Part shown: positions 35,902 to 44,025 of the stretch, piece by piece
Position numbering within the stretch: position 1 is the stretch's first letter
Layout: every line of letters starts with the position of its first letter
Origin: an uncultured Bacteroidales bacterium
Lineage (GTDB): Bacteria > Bacteroidota > Bacteroidia > Bacteroidales > Paludibacteraceae
Direction: 5' to 3'
Assembly: GCA_902800215.1 (NCBI GenBank)
Contig: CADCDS010000012.1
Location: 34,808 to 98,807 of the forward strand
DNA length: 64,000 nt
Program-made: the position numbers and the translations under genes
The notes under the pieces: model-generated
What the model saw: only the letters and a program-made list of their open reading frames with translations
What the model was told of the DNA's origin: nothing
Database searches by the model: none

Positions 35902-36849
35902 TTAATAATTGGTAATTTTTTCTTTCTTTTGGCATATAAACAAGCCAAAAATGATTAATCCGATGCCTATCCATTTACCGATCGGAAGTTGTTCTCCGAA
36001 GAACGCCAACATCCAGATGGCGGTGAAAGCCGGACGGATATTATTGAACGCATTCGCCTGGGTCACACCGATCTTACGCAGCGCAAAGCAGAAGAGGATG
36101 AATGCGATCACCGATGCAAAAACGGTCAGATACGCCACACATAACAACGCTGTTGTTATCTGTGCATTGGTCATTGTACATTGTACATTGTACATCGCTT
36201 GCGGTCCTTCTTTGATGAGCCAGATGGGGATGAAGAAGCAGAGACTGATCAACTGGGCATAGAAGATGAAGGAAAGGGAACTGTATCGCGTCGGCACTTT
36301 CCGCATCATGATCGAGTCCACGACCGCTGCAGACACGGCGGCGAAAGCCAAGAGGATGCCCCAGTAGTTTCCGATATCGTAGTTCCGGCTACCGATAAGC
36401 GTTAATGCAAATACACCGCCTGTGGAGATGAGGATACCGAATATATTGTATTTCGTCACCCGTTCCTTAAGCAGCACAGCGGCAAACACCGGACTGAGTA
36501 AGGGCGAAGTGGATAAGAGCGTCTCGGCAATCGTCGGACTCTCCAAGGCATCGTAGGTGAAGGTCTCCAGAAGATAATATAAAAACGGTTGACAGAATCC
36601 GGCGATCAGGAACAGTGGCAGGTCTTTTCGATCCATCTTCTGCAGACCCAATAGCGGACTATTACGAAAGATCAGACCGATGACGAGCATCAGCAGCACC
36701 GCCGGCACGAAACGCATGATGATCATCGTGAACGGCGGCAGAACCTCCAAAGCATGCTTGATCGCTATTCCGCTCACCGACCAGATGAGCATCGATACGA
36801 TCAGAGCGATGACGGCCAGGTATTGTGTGTTATGCCTGCTAATCGACAT
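35902..36849 (-). CDS. EamA-family (DMT superfamily) transporter
   Basis: The 315-residue product has ten hydrophobic segments in two EamA halves, with LIWSVSGIAIKHALEVLPP in the first and VIAFILFCFALRKIGVTQAN and NNIRPAFTAIWMLAFFGEQL in the second. The family exports small metabolites and amino acids. A 7-bp array in the loop between the halves adds MYNVQCTMTNAQ. The start overlaps the acyltransferase gene by 49 bp in another frame. It is the last gene of the LuxR-led operon. The substrate is unknown. Confidence 0.88.
   Translation of the reverse strand: MSISRHNTQYLAVIALIVSMLIWSVSGIAIKHALEVLPPFTMIIMRFVPAVLLMLVIGLIFRNSPLLGLQKMDRKDLPLFLIAGFCQPFLYYLLETFTYDALESPTIAETLLSTSPLLSPVFAAVLLKERVTKYNIFGILISTGGVFALTLIGSRNYDIGNYWGILLAFAAVSAAVVDSIMMRKVPTRYSSLSFIFYAQLISLCFFIPIWLIKEGPQAMYNVQCTMTNAQITTALLCVAYLTVFASVIAFILFCFALRKIGVTQANAFNNIRPAFTAIWMLAFFGEQLPIGKWIGIGLIIFGLFICQKKEKITNY
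36165..36195 (-). repeat. 7-bp tandem array inside the EamA gene
   Basis: Plus-strand units CATTGGT, three exact CATTGTA and CATC. They encode the inter-half loop. Confidence 0.9.
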
Positions 36850-37685
36850 ACGGTCTCATGCGTCAAATTTAACAATCGTTCGGTCTCCACGGCTCGTGGC
36901 TGCGTGGTATCCGGATAGATCGGTTTACCGATGATCACTTGCGTCAGCGGTTCGTCTTTGGGTCCAAACAGTCGCCAGATACCCGTTCTGGGTCGATAGG
37001 TGACCGCAAACGGGATGATCGGTTTGTTGTACTTATAGGCCATGGTGAACGCTCCTTTCTGGAACGGTCGCACGGGTTTGTACCAGTCCCAGCGTTTCGC
37101 TTCGGGGAAGATATGAAACCAATAACCGCGGCGATGGAACTCATCGAAAGCGGCATTGAATGCTTTCATCGCACTCAGCCCGGCTTCCTGTTCCGGAATA
37201 GGTATTCCGCCGACGATACGGAGATAGAACTGATCCTTGGTCTTGAAGTTCGGCGCAAACATCGGAATGCGGGTGTTATGCGAAGCATGGAAGGTGGTTA
37301 ACACCGACGCACAGTCATGGCGGTAACAGTGGTTTGCGACGGTAATCGCACCGCGGCTCAAGTCAAACTGCTTTAACCACCGGCGCACACCGCAACTGGA
37401 TCTGCGCCAACCTTTCTCTCCTTCTATCTTCCATCGTAAACCGTATTTGAGTCGTAAGATCCATCCTAAGGGACGGAGCACAAAGATATAACCCAACCGG
37501 ATACGCCGTTTGTTCGCCGGCGTGTCATCCACATACGGATAGTTTGCATCCACTTCCGGAAACGGCCGGTCATAGACGGGTTTGTACAAACCCACATACG
37601 GATCCTCTTCCGGATAATCCATCATCACTGGCGGCACATACGTACCTTCCGTCACTTCTAAATTTTGATATCTTTTATTCGTCAT
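36801..37685 (-). CDS. PlsC-like acyltransferase
   Basis: The 294-residue product has the HX4D acceptor motif in TVANHCYRHDCASVL, the FPEAKRWDWYKP donor-site region and RPFQKGAFTMAYKYNKPIIP, all typical of lysophosphatidate-type acyltransferases. A Pro/Tyr-rich N-terminal segment of about 55 residues precedes a hydrophobic patch. It lies between a HAD phosphatase and an EamA transporter in the operon headed by the hemerythrin-LuxR regulator and the GH3-like enzyme. That suggests a lipid or acyl-conjugate pathway, but no product can be named. The start codon is in an 8-bp repeat array. Confidence 0.83.
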   Translation of the reverse strand: MTNKRYQNLEVTEGTYVPPVMMDYPEEDPYVGLYKPVYDRPFPEVDANYPYVDDTPANKRRIRLGYIFVLRPLGWILRLKYGLRWKIEGEKGWRRSSCGVRRWLKQFDLSRGAITVANHCYRHDCASVLTTFHASHNTRIPMFAPNFKTKDQFYLRIVGGIPIPEQEAGLSAMKAFNAAFDEFHRRGYWFHIFPEAKRWDWYKPVRPFQKGAFTMAYKYNKPIIPFAVTYRPRTGIWRLFGPKDEPLTQVIIGKPIYPDTTQPRAVETERLLNLTHETVCRLAGITHNTWPSSL

Positions 37686-37708
37686 GTCGTCATGTCGTCA
37701 TTACGACA
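37680..37708 (-). repeat. 8-bp tandem array over the HAD stop and acyltransferase start
   Basis: Plus-strand units CGTCATGT, CGTCATGT, CGTCATTA and CGACA. It includes the acyltransferase ATG and the HAD stop codon. Confidence 0.85.
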
Positions 37709-38231
37709 CTTTTAAATAATTTGCTCCTACTGCTTTGGCCGCCGCACCGTCTTTCTCTTCCCGGTCGCCTACGAACAACGTGGTCTTCGGATCGGCTTTT
37801 AGTGCTGCCAACACTTTCTCTGCGCAGGCTTTGGAGGGTTTGAGTCCACCTAACTGCGGTGCCGTAAAGATAGCATCAAAACGTTTGAAATCGATACCGA
37901 GTACAGTCAGTTTCTCTTCCACGCAGGCATAGTCGGAATAGATGGCGGTCTGCAGACCTTTCGCCTTGCAGTCTTCAAATAATTTCACCACCTCCTCTTT
38001 GCGTGGACAGGTGGTGCGTATCAAGTCCGTCATCGTTTTGAGATACACGTTCCGGTGCCATCTCGTTGTTACGATCCAGCGCCAAAGGGGGCCTTTGGAA
38101 ACGCGGTCGATGATTATCAACGGCAGGCACCACCATAAGCGGCGTACCATCCGTTTGGACAGCCCGTGTTTATCGTAAAACGTACCATCCAGATCGAAGA
38201 TAACGGTTTTTATGTTATTTAGCTCCTTCAC
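37701..38231 (-). CDS. HAD-superfamily hydrolase
   Basis: The 176-residue product starts near VKELNNIKTVIFDLDGTFYD, the HAD motif I with the Asp nucleophile. It continues with LQTAIYSDYACVEEKL (motif II Ser) and GGLKPSKACAEKVL (Lys) and FVGDREEKDGAAAKAVG (motif IV). A small helical cap lies between motifs I and II. HAD enzymes of this kind dephosphorylate small metabolites. The likely start is the GTG at 38231, inside the repeat-rich 3' end of the GH3-like gene (17-bp overlap); an ATG at 38294 is an alternative. Confidence 0.82.
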   Translation of the reverse strand: MKELNNIKTVIFDLDGTFYDKHGLSKRMVRRLWWCLPLIIIDRVSKGPLWRWIVTTRWHRNVYLKTMTDLIRTTCPRKEEVVKLFEDCKAKGLQTAIYSDYACVEEKLTVLGIDFKRFDAIFTAPQLGGLKPSKACAEKVLAALKADPKTTLFVGDREEKDGAAAKAVGANYLKVS

Positions 38232-40083
38232 CTTTCGCCTTTCTTCCTTCGGCCTTCGCCTTCTCTTTCGCTCTCCTGCGTCTCCGTTCGTCATACCGGT
38301 TAGCACTATTAAGAATGCCTTCGTAAACGGTATCGAAACCGGACTCCAGACGTTGGAACATGTTGAATTTTGACCGACGTTTCTCATCCTGCATCAGCAA
38401 GTTGAACTTGAACTGTCCGTCTCGGAAGCCGTCCTTCAGACAAGCGGCTTTGAAACGCGCATAGGCATTGGACAGCAGGATATGCGTCTCCGGTTCATGA
38501 AGACGGAACGACTGCCGTTTGGATTCATATTCGAGATTGATATGCTGCAGTTTTTCGTCCACCACTTTCGTGAATTCCTCCGCCTGCGCCTGCTTGATCT
38601 TCTCGTTCTCAAACTCGTAGTAGAAATGGTATTTGGACTCCTCCACATCGGCAAAGCCTACGAAGAACTTGGTCTTGATACCGGTCTCATCCTCCGCCTG
38701 GTGCACGGCGTCCATGAACTGCGGTTCGTACAGTTTCTCGCCCGTCATCGACACGATACCGTTCACCTTGCTGACCATATGCACGGTAGGCGTGTTCTTG
38801 AACTTTCCGCCCACTTCCACCAAGTCGTTCATGTTATAGCGGTAGAGTCCGGAATAGGTGGTTACATACGCACAGTACCGTTTCCCGAGTTCCAGTTCAT
38901 CAATCTGCAGGAAGTGTTTGCGGGGACTGCTCAGTTCACTCTCTTCCACGAACTCATAGTAATGGAACTGCGGGAAGAGCACCGACTCGTTCGTGTCGTC
39001 CAGCGAGAAACCGAAACGGCACTCCGTGGCGATATAACCCAACTCTTGATAGAAAGTCTTGTCCCAGTTGAACTGGTCCATGTACTTATCCATGTAGATC
39101 TTGGTGTTACCGCATTTCCAGGTGCTCAGGTATTGTAACCAAGGCCAGAAATCTTTCGGGTACAGATGCCCCGTTTCTGCCAGTATCTTCCGTAACTCTT
39201 CGGCTCGTTCGGGTCGCGGTGATATATATTCGTCCAACTCCGAGCGAATCTCGAACGGGATATCAAAGACATCGCTGATCGTACCTTTCTCGATGTCGTT
39301 GATCATCTCCTCGGTGTTTTCGTTAAGGGCTCTTAACAACTCCAATATTGTGGAAGGGTTCGCCGTTGCCCACAGCGTCACGTCGCGGTGCTGCAAAGCC
39401 AGACGCATGAGCACGTAGTTACGCGTTCCGTAATCGGGAATGGACATGACCGATGCCGGCGCCGTATAATGCTTCTTGATGATCTGCGGGATGTCACGCA
39501 CCAGCACACCGCTCACCGCACCAAACAAGGTGCCATCCGGCGCATAGCCTTCGCATTCCTTACCTACGGTGGTGAAGATATGTCCGCCGAAGATACGACT
39601 GCGGTGCTTGACGAAGTTCCAGGTCCAGATATGACTCATCTTGCCATAGACATCCTTGAGGTACTTATGCGTCATCGGAATCCATTTGGGTTCGGAGGTC
39701 GTACCGGACGTCGTAGCATACATATCCGGTTTACCGGGGAAGAGCACATCTTCCTCACCATGTTTATGCCGCTCTACGTAGGGCCGTAAGGTCTCAAAAC
39801 TGTCATTCACGGGTACATACAGACGGTACAGACGGAAGAAATCCTCGGCGGTCGTGGCACTAAGGATACGGTCAAAATGGTGTTCTTTTCCATAGACCGT
39901 GTCCCGAGAAATGGTCAAAATATCCCGTAAAGTCTTCTCGGCGATATGCCGTGGCTTGCGGCTCCAGAACTTCAGACGAACAGTCTGACTACCGCCTACC
40001 AGCCAAAGAATAAAATTGATTAGAAACGGGTAAGGTAACGCCCTACCCTCGTTGTCCAAATACGGTTTTATTTTCTTAGCCAT
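38215..40083 (-). CDS. GH3-like acyl-adenylating protein
   Basis: The 622-residue product matches the bacterial branch of the GH3 auxin-responsive family, enzymes of the ANL fold that adenylate a carboxylic acid and pass it to an amine. The ATP-binding P-loop-like motif is in MYATTSGTTSEPKWIPMT, followed by VTLWATANPSTILELLRAL, YIATECRFGFSLDD and YCAYVTTYSGLYRYNMNDLVEVGG. Bacterial members are poorly characterised. It follows the hemerythrin-LuxR gene by 11 bp and overlaps the HAD gene. Its Lys/Glu/Ala/Arg tail is encoded by a 7-bp array and is probably disordered. Confidence 0.85.
   Translation of the reverse strand: MAKKIKPYLDNEGRALPYPFLINFILWLVGGSQTVRLKFWSRKPRHIAEKTLRDILTISRDTVYGKEHHFDRILSATTAEDFFRLYRLYVPVNDSFETLRPYVERHKHGEEDVLFPGKPDMYATTSGTTSEPKWIPMTHKYLKDVYGKMSHIWTWNFVKHRSRIFGGHIFTTVGKECEGYAPDGTLFGAVSGVLVRDIPQIIKKHYTAPASVMSIPDYGTRNYVLMRLALQHRDVTLWATANPSTILELLRALNENTEEMINDIEKGTISDVFDIPFEIRSELDEYISPRPERAEELRKILAETGHLYPKDFWPWLQYLSTWKCGNTKIYMDKYMDQFNWDKTFYQELGYIATECRFGFSLDDTNESVLFPQFHYYEFVEESELSSPRKHFLQIDELELGKRYCAYVTTYSGLYRYNMNDLVEVGGKFKNTPTVHMVSKVNGIVSMTGEKLYEPQFMDAVHQAEDETGIKTKFFVGFADVEESKYHFYYEFENEKIKQAQAEEFTKVVDEKLQHINLEYESKRQSFRLHEPETHILLSNAYARFKAACLKDGFRDGQFKFNLLMQDEKRRSKFNMFQRLESGFDTVYEGILNSANRYDERRRRRAKEKAKAEGRKAKGEGAK
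38225..38266 (-). repeat. 7-bp tandem array at the 3' end of the GH3-like gene
   Basis: Plus-strand units CCTTCAC, CTTTCGC, CTTTCTT, CCTTCGG, CCTTCGC and CTTCTCT. They encode the tail KAKAEGRKAKGEGAK and the 5' end of the HAD frame. Confidence 0.75.
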
Positions 40084-40094
40084 AAGCTATCTGT

Positions 40095-40958
40095 TTATTC
40101 CAAACTATTGATGTCCACCAACTTGTTCACGATGGCATAGATCGTCAAACCGGCCGTGGAATGGATGTTCAATTTTCGACTGATATTCTTGCGATGGGTG
40201 ATGACGGTGTGGGTCGAGATAAACAGTACCTCAGCGATCTCTTTGTTACTCAAACCCTTCACGATCTGCACCAGCACATCTTTCTCCCGTTCACTCAACT
40301 CCTCTTGTTCGCCATTCGCCTTTCTATTTTCGCCCTTCGTCCTTCGTCCTTCGCCTTTCGCCATTAAAAGCGCCGGTCGCAATATATCATCCTCGATGGC
40401 ACAGTGGTCGGCAAAATCCAGTTCCGTATGCCATAGGTCACTCATCACGCTCAGCAGCGCATACGAGGTACCGGGATAGTATTTGATGATCAGGTTCTTA
40501 ATCTCCGTCAGTTTATCGGTGATCCGTTCGTCGTCATGGGCATGCTCTTCAAACAAACCGGCATTCTCATGCTCGATATGCGTCCGGATCTCGGACACAA
40601 ACTCATCGTAGCAACGGAGGATCAGCATCGGGATCTTACTGGACGACTCCGCCGGACGGATGGCGTCGATCAGGCTCTCCCGGATCTTCGGCAAACGGAA
40701 ATCGAGGAAATAGGTATGGGCGTTCTTGAGGTACCGCTGCAGCGTTTCCAGATCGATATCTGCCGGCAGTGCTTTTTGCTTGAACACCTTATAATTCACG
40801 ATAGCAAGGAAAGTAGGCGTATGCACACCATGCGCAGTACAGACCTCAGCGATGGTATGGTCCCCTACTCCCATCTCCAGTCCGAAACGACTGATAATCT
40901 GAATCGCATCTTCCTCATGCGCCATCAGATCGCATATCTTATCACTCTCCTGATACAT
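40095..40958 (-). CDS. Hemerythrin-like domain fused to a LuxR-type DNA-binding domain
   Basis: The 287-residue regulator has an N-terminal helical part of about 200 residues with well-spaced His and Glu (HTYFLDFRLPKI, THIEHENAGLFEEHAHDDER, WHTELDFADHCAIEDDILRP), the pattern of hemerythrin/RIC-like di-iron domains. A Lys/Gly/Glu-rich linker made by a 7-bp array follows. The LuxR helix-turn-helix is at about 222-287 (LSEREKDVLVQIVKGLSNKE, HTVITHRKNISRKLNIHS). Di-iron binding and sensing of oxygen or NO are inference. It has its own promoter and heads an operon with GH3-like, HAD, acyltransferase and EamA genes. Confidence 0.83.
   Translation of the reverse strand: MYQESDKICDLMAHEEDAIQIISRFGLEMGVGDHTIAEVCTAHGVHTPTFLAIVNYKVFKQKALPADIDLETLQRYLKNAHTYFLDFRLPKIRESLIDAIRPAESSSKIPMLILRCYDEFVSEIRTHIEHENAGLFEEHAHDDERITDKLTEIKNLIIKYYPGTSYALLSVMSDLWHTELDFADHCAIEDDILRPALLMAKGEGRRTKGENRKANGEQEELSEREKDVLVQIVKGLSNKEIAEVLFISTHTVITHRKNISRKLNIHSTAGLTIYAIVNKLVDINSLE
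40308..40370 (-). repeat. 7-bp tandem array in the LuxR regulator linker
   Basis: Nine units close to TTCGCCA or TTCGTCC on the plus strand. They encode MAKGEGRRTKGENRKANGEQ, the same word family as at 3543-3725. Confidence 0.9.
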
Positions 40959-40977
40959 GTTTCACCATTTTGCGCTG

Positions 40978-41009
40978 CAAAATTACAAAAAAAATATGAC
41001 ATACACAAG
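40978..41009 (-). promoter_or_regulatory. Promoter of the LuxR/GH3 operon
   Basis: -33 CTTG (41006-41009) and -7 TAATTTTG (40978-40985), with a 20-bp gap. The -33 box is in the loop and 3' arm of the upstream terminator. The predicted leader is about 13 nt. Confidence 0.8.
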
Positions 41010-41021
41010 AGTGTATGCCAT
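40987..41021 (-). terminator. Terminator of the porin gene, overlapping the next promoter
   Basis: On the minus strand ATGGCATACAC and GTGTATGTCAT (41021 to 40996) pair over 11 bp with one G-U, around a TCTT loop, then T8. The stop of the porin gene is 23 bp upstream. Confidence 0.75.
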
Positions 41022-41043
41022 TTTTTGTAAAATTTGTACAATT

Positions 41044-42405
41044 TTAGAAATTGTACTTGGTCATAAGCTGCACGCGGTGGTTGGTCACCCAATGCAGACC
41101 ATTCAGCGCCAGACCGTGATTGTCCACCGGGCCTTGACCGTACTGCACGGAAGTGATTTCGTACTCGCAACCCAGTTGGAACTTACCGATCGTCCATACG
41201 AGGGTCGGACTCAGACGCCACATCTGGTGCATATTACTCGGACGCGGCGTGTAGAGTGCACCCACCAGTTCATCCTTCGTACCGAAGTTATGGATGTAAC
41301 CTCCAAAGAGGATACCCTGTAACTTCTGCGGATGTTTGTCTTCCTGACGGCCTACTTTACCGCCATAGACGATGCTGATCCAGGTGGAGCTGTTCCGTGT
41401 CGGGGTGTATTCATATGAACCGTCTGCGTTGATCTTGCTCACACCGTATCCGCCGTTAAGGTTCATGTGTTCTCCGGCCGAAGCAAAGATCGACTTGGCC
41501 TTGAACGAGAACTCACCCTGCTTGTACTGCAGATAGACGAAGGGGGAAGCGGTCGTGATACGATCGTTCACCTTCACTTTTTCTCCTGCTGCATCCGTTC
41601 CCAAATGCCGCGGTTTGATGCTCAGCACATCGGCACCGGCACGGAAGAGCCAACCTTTGTCATGCACCGAGATACCCACATATGCCTCAGGGGTCTTGCT
41701 GTAACCGATATACTCCGCCGATTGACCTTCCGGACCCGTCGAGTTGTACTGCATCTGCCAGATACCGGCAGCGGTCAGGGTGAAATACTTGCCCAAACGG
41801 GCATCCATCTTCACCTGCGGTGTACGGCTGAACGGACCGAACGGTGCGCCTGAGTTCAATGCGATGGCGTCACAGAGGTCTGCTGCCATCGGGTGCCAAG
41901 CCTGACCAATCAACAGATCCACACGTGCATAGTCTTTACCCATCTTCAGACTGTCCCAACCCAAGGTCAGGTACGCCTGACGAAGACGGAACTGCGCCAC
42001 ACCCGAAACGGAGTGTGTCTGAGCGGTCTTGGTACTCAATCCTGCATAGAAATCGGCTTCAATCTTACCGCCGAACTCAGTCTTGCCCCATTGGTAACCG
42101 ACGATATTCAGTCCCACACGGGTGGTCAGACTCAGAAAACGGAACGTCGAGATAGCATTCAGGTCATCCCCGTACGCATTCAGGCTCTGATCCTTCGGCT
42201 GGTAGTTATACAAGTCACCCGTTCCCGAGATAGACTCCCGGCTGTCGTAGGTGAAATAGTTACGAATGAACCCGTAGGGTTTGAAATGCTGCTTGAGATG
42301 ACTCTTAGCCGCTTCTTTCATAGCGTCTTTCTTCACTTCCTGCGCCGATACAGGAACACAGACCAAAAGGCTAATAGCAAATAGCCAACAGCTAACATGT
42401 TTCAT
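41044..42405 (-). CDS. Outer-membrane beta-barrel protein, porin-like
   Basis: The 453-residue product has a signal peptide (MKHVSCWLFAISLLVCVPVS, cleaved at AQ), partly encoded by a 7-bp array. Many amphipathic strands follow, such as FKPYGFIRNYFTYDSRESIS, FRLRQAYLTLGWDSLKMGKD and FQLGCEYEITSVQYG, and the last residue is Phe (TKYNF), as expected for an outer-membrane barrel. It starts 2 bp after the DASS symporter stop, so the pair is co-expressed: the barrel may let the anion through the outer membrane and the symporter take it in. The ligand is unknown. Confidence 0.82.
   Translation of the reverse strand: MKHVSCWLFAISLLVCVPVSAQEVKKDAMKEAAKSHLKQHFKPYGFIRNYFTYDSRESISGTGDLYNYQPKDQSLNAYGDDLNAISTFRFLSLTTRVGLNIVGYQWGKTEFGGKIEADFYAGLSTKTAQTHSVSGVAQFRLRQAYLTLGWDSLKMGKDYARVDLLIGQAWHPMAADLCDAIALNSGAPFGPFSRTPQVKMDARLGKYFTLTAAGIWQMQYNSTGPEGQSAEYIGYSKTPEAYVGISVHDKGWLFRAGADVLSIKPRHLGTDAAGEKVKVNDRITTASPFVYLQYKQGEFSFKAKSIFASAGEHMNLNGGYGVSKINADGSYEYTPTRNSSTWISIVYGGKVGRQEDKHPQKLQGILFGGYIHNFGTKDELVGALYTPRPSNMHQMWRLSPTLVWTIGKFQLGCEYEITSVQYGQGPVDNHGLALNGLHWVTNHRVQLMTKYNF
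42368..42395 (-). repeat. 7-bp tandem array encoding part of the porin signal peptide
   Basis: Plus-strand units AGGCTAA, TAGCAAA, TAGCCAA and CAGCTAA. They encode the hydrophobic core of the signal peptide. Confidence 0.8.
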
Positions 42406-42406
42406 A

Positions 42407-43855
42407 TCAGAACGGGAATAAGAGTAATACACCATAACTGAGGGCGATACCGGTGATACCGATTATCAGACCCACTTTCATCATCTCATTCGTCTTGATC
42501 AGACCCGTCGAGCAAGCAATGGCATTCGGCGGTGTAGAGATCGGGAAGAGCATTGCAAACGAGGTCGAAGCTGCGATACAAACGAGCAGGGTCGTCAGAC
42601 CGCCAAAGGCCTCGAGACTCGACATATGCGCACCTACGATTGCCAAGATCGGCACTAAGAGGTTCGCCGCTGACGAGTTTGCGATGAAGTTAGACAGCAA
42701 CCAACCTACAAGACCGGCGATGATAAGCACTACGATAGCGGACCATTCGCCAAACGGAATGGCATTCACCATGACGCTGGCTAACTCGGTTTTGTTCAGC
42801 GCGGTACCTAAGGCAAAACCACCGGCTACCATCCAAAGTACGTGCCAGTCCACTTTTGAGAAATCGTCGCGTTTGAAGATACCCAAAACGGCAAAGATAG
42901 CGAACGGTAAGAGGGCGATGATGTTGGAGTTTAACTTCGTTAACTCTCCGGTCATCCAGAGGAGGATCGTTCCTAAGAAAGTAACGGTTACCACCCAGAA
43001 ATGCCAGTCTTTCTTCACATCTCCTTCGATCTTAATCTCAATCTTTTGGGCCTTGAACGGATAGAGGGTACGCAGTAAGAACCAGGCAAAAGTGATCATG
43101 ATGATTACCACCGGCACCATACGCATCATCCATGCGCCGAAACCGATTTCCGTACCGCCCCAGATCTCTTCTCCGGTAGCCGGATCAATGATCTGTTCCT
43201 TTAACTGGCCGATTGCAATGGCGTTAGGCGGTGTACCGATAGGTGTACCCAAACCACCGATGTTAGCGGCAATAGGAATAGCCATCGCCAGACTCATACG
43301 ACCACCACCGTCAGGCGGTAAGGTCTTGATGACCGGCGCCAGGAAGGCCAGCATCATCGCAGCGGTAGCGGTGTTACTCATGAACATGGACATCACGCTG
43401 ATGAGCACTAAGAAACCCAATAAGACGTACTTCGGTTTGGTGCCGAAAGGCTTCAGCAAGACACGGGCCAAGTACAGGTCGAGACCCACTTTGCTGGCCG
43501 CAATCGCTAACACAAAGCCGCCCAAGAAAAGCATGATCGTCGGGTCCGCAAACGCGGCCATCAGGCTCTTGTAATCCACTAATTTACCCATCTCGGGTGT
43601 CGTAAATCCTTTGTTTGAAATGGCAAAAAGCAAGAGCACGATCGTGCTGACAGATGTTGCCCAAGCCGGGATAATCTCAAACATCCACATCAACGCAGCA
43701 TACGCAAAAATAGCAACGGTACGCTGCTGAATCACCGTCAGACCTTCGATAGGAATGAACCACAACGCCAGCACGGTTACGATCACTAACGGAAGCAGGA
43801 TCCAGTGCTTGATGCTGAATGAAGGTCGTTTGATTCGAATGTTAAAAATCTTCAT
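42407..43855 (-). CDS. DASS (SLC13) family sodium/anion symporter
   Basis: The 482-residue protein has about 11-12 membrane segments. It carries the SLC13 landmarks FMSNTATAAMML and NIGGLGTPIGTPPNAIA (first hairpin SNT motif and its neighbour), plus the second set LLSNFIANSSAANLL and MLFPISTPPNAIACSTG. Relatives carry dicarboxylates such as succinate, or sulfate, together with sodium. The gene is transcribed from a promoter embedded in the terminator of the TonB receptor gene, with a leader of about 67 nt, and is followed directly by the porin-like gene. Confidence 0.93.
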   Translation of the reverse strand: MKIFNIRIKRPSFSIKHWILLPLVIVTVLALWFIPIEGLTVIQQRTVAIFAYAALMWMFEIIPAWATSVSTIVLLLFAISNKGFTTPEMGKLVDYKSLMAAFADPTIMLFLGGFVLAIAASKVGLDLYLARVLLKPFGTKPKYVLLGFLVLISVMSMFMSNTATAAMMLAFLAPVIKTLPPDGGGRMSLAMAIPIAANIGGLGTPIGTPPNAIAIGQLKEQIIDPATGEEIWGGTEIGFGAWMMRMVPVVIIMITFAWFLLRTLYPFKAQKIEIKIEGDVKKDWHFWVVTVTFLGTILLWMTGELTKLNSNIIALLPFAIFAVLGIFKRDDFSKVDWHVLWMVAGGFALGTALNKTELASVMVNAIPFGEWSAIVVLIIAGLVGWLLSNFIANSSAANLLVPILAIVGAHMSSLEAFGGLTTLLVCIAASTSFAMLFPISTPPNAIACSTGLIKTNEMMKVGLIIGITGIALSYGVLLLFPF

Positions 43856-43928
43856 TGTTTGTTATATTTTTTATACATTATATACGCTCCGAATGCGCCA
43901 AAACGGCACTTTTGGGCAAAAACGGCCG

Positions 43929-43960
43929 CAAAATTACAAAAAAATTCCCACATACGCAAG
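43929..43960 (-). promoter_or_regulatory. Promoter of the DASS/porin operon
   Basis: -33 CTTG (43957-43960) and -7 TAATTTTG (43929-43936), with a 20-bp gap. The -33 box lies in the loop of the upstream terminator stem. Confidence 0.8.
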
Positions 43961-43972
43961 AGTATATGGGAA
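43938..43972 (-). terminator. Terminator of the TonB receptor operon, overlapping the next promoter
   Basis: On the minus strand TTCCCATATAC and GTATGTGGGAA pair over 11 bp with one U-G, around a 6-base loop, then T7. It is 53 bp after the receptor stop. Confidence 0.75.
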
Positions 43973-44025
43973 AAATAATTTGTCTTTTTAATATTTGCAA
44001 ACTCAACCCTACAAAAAGCGGTTTT

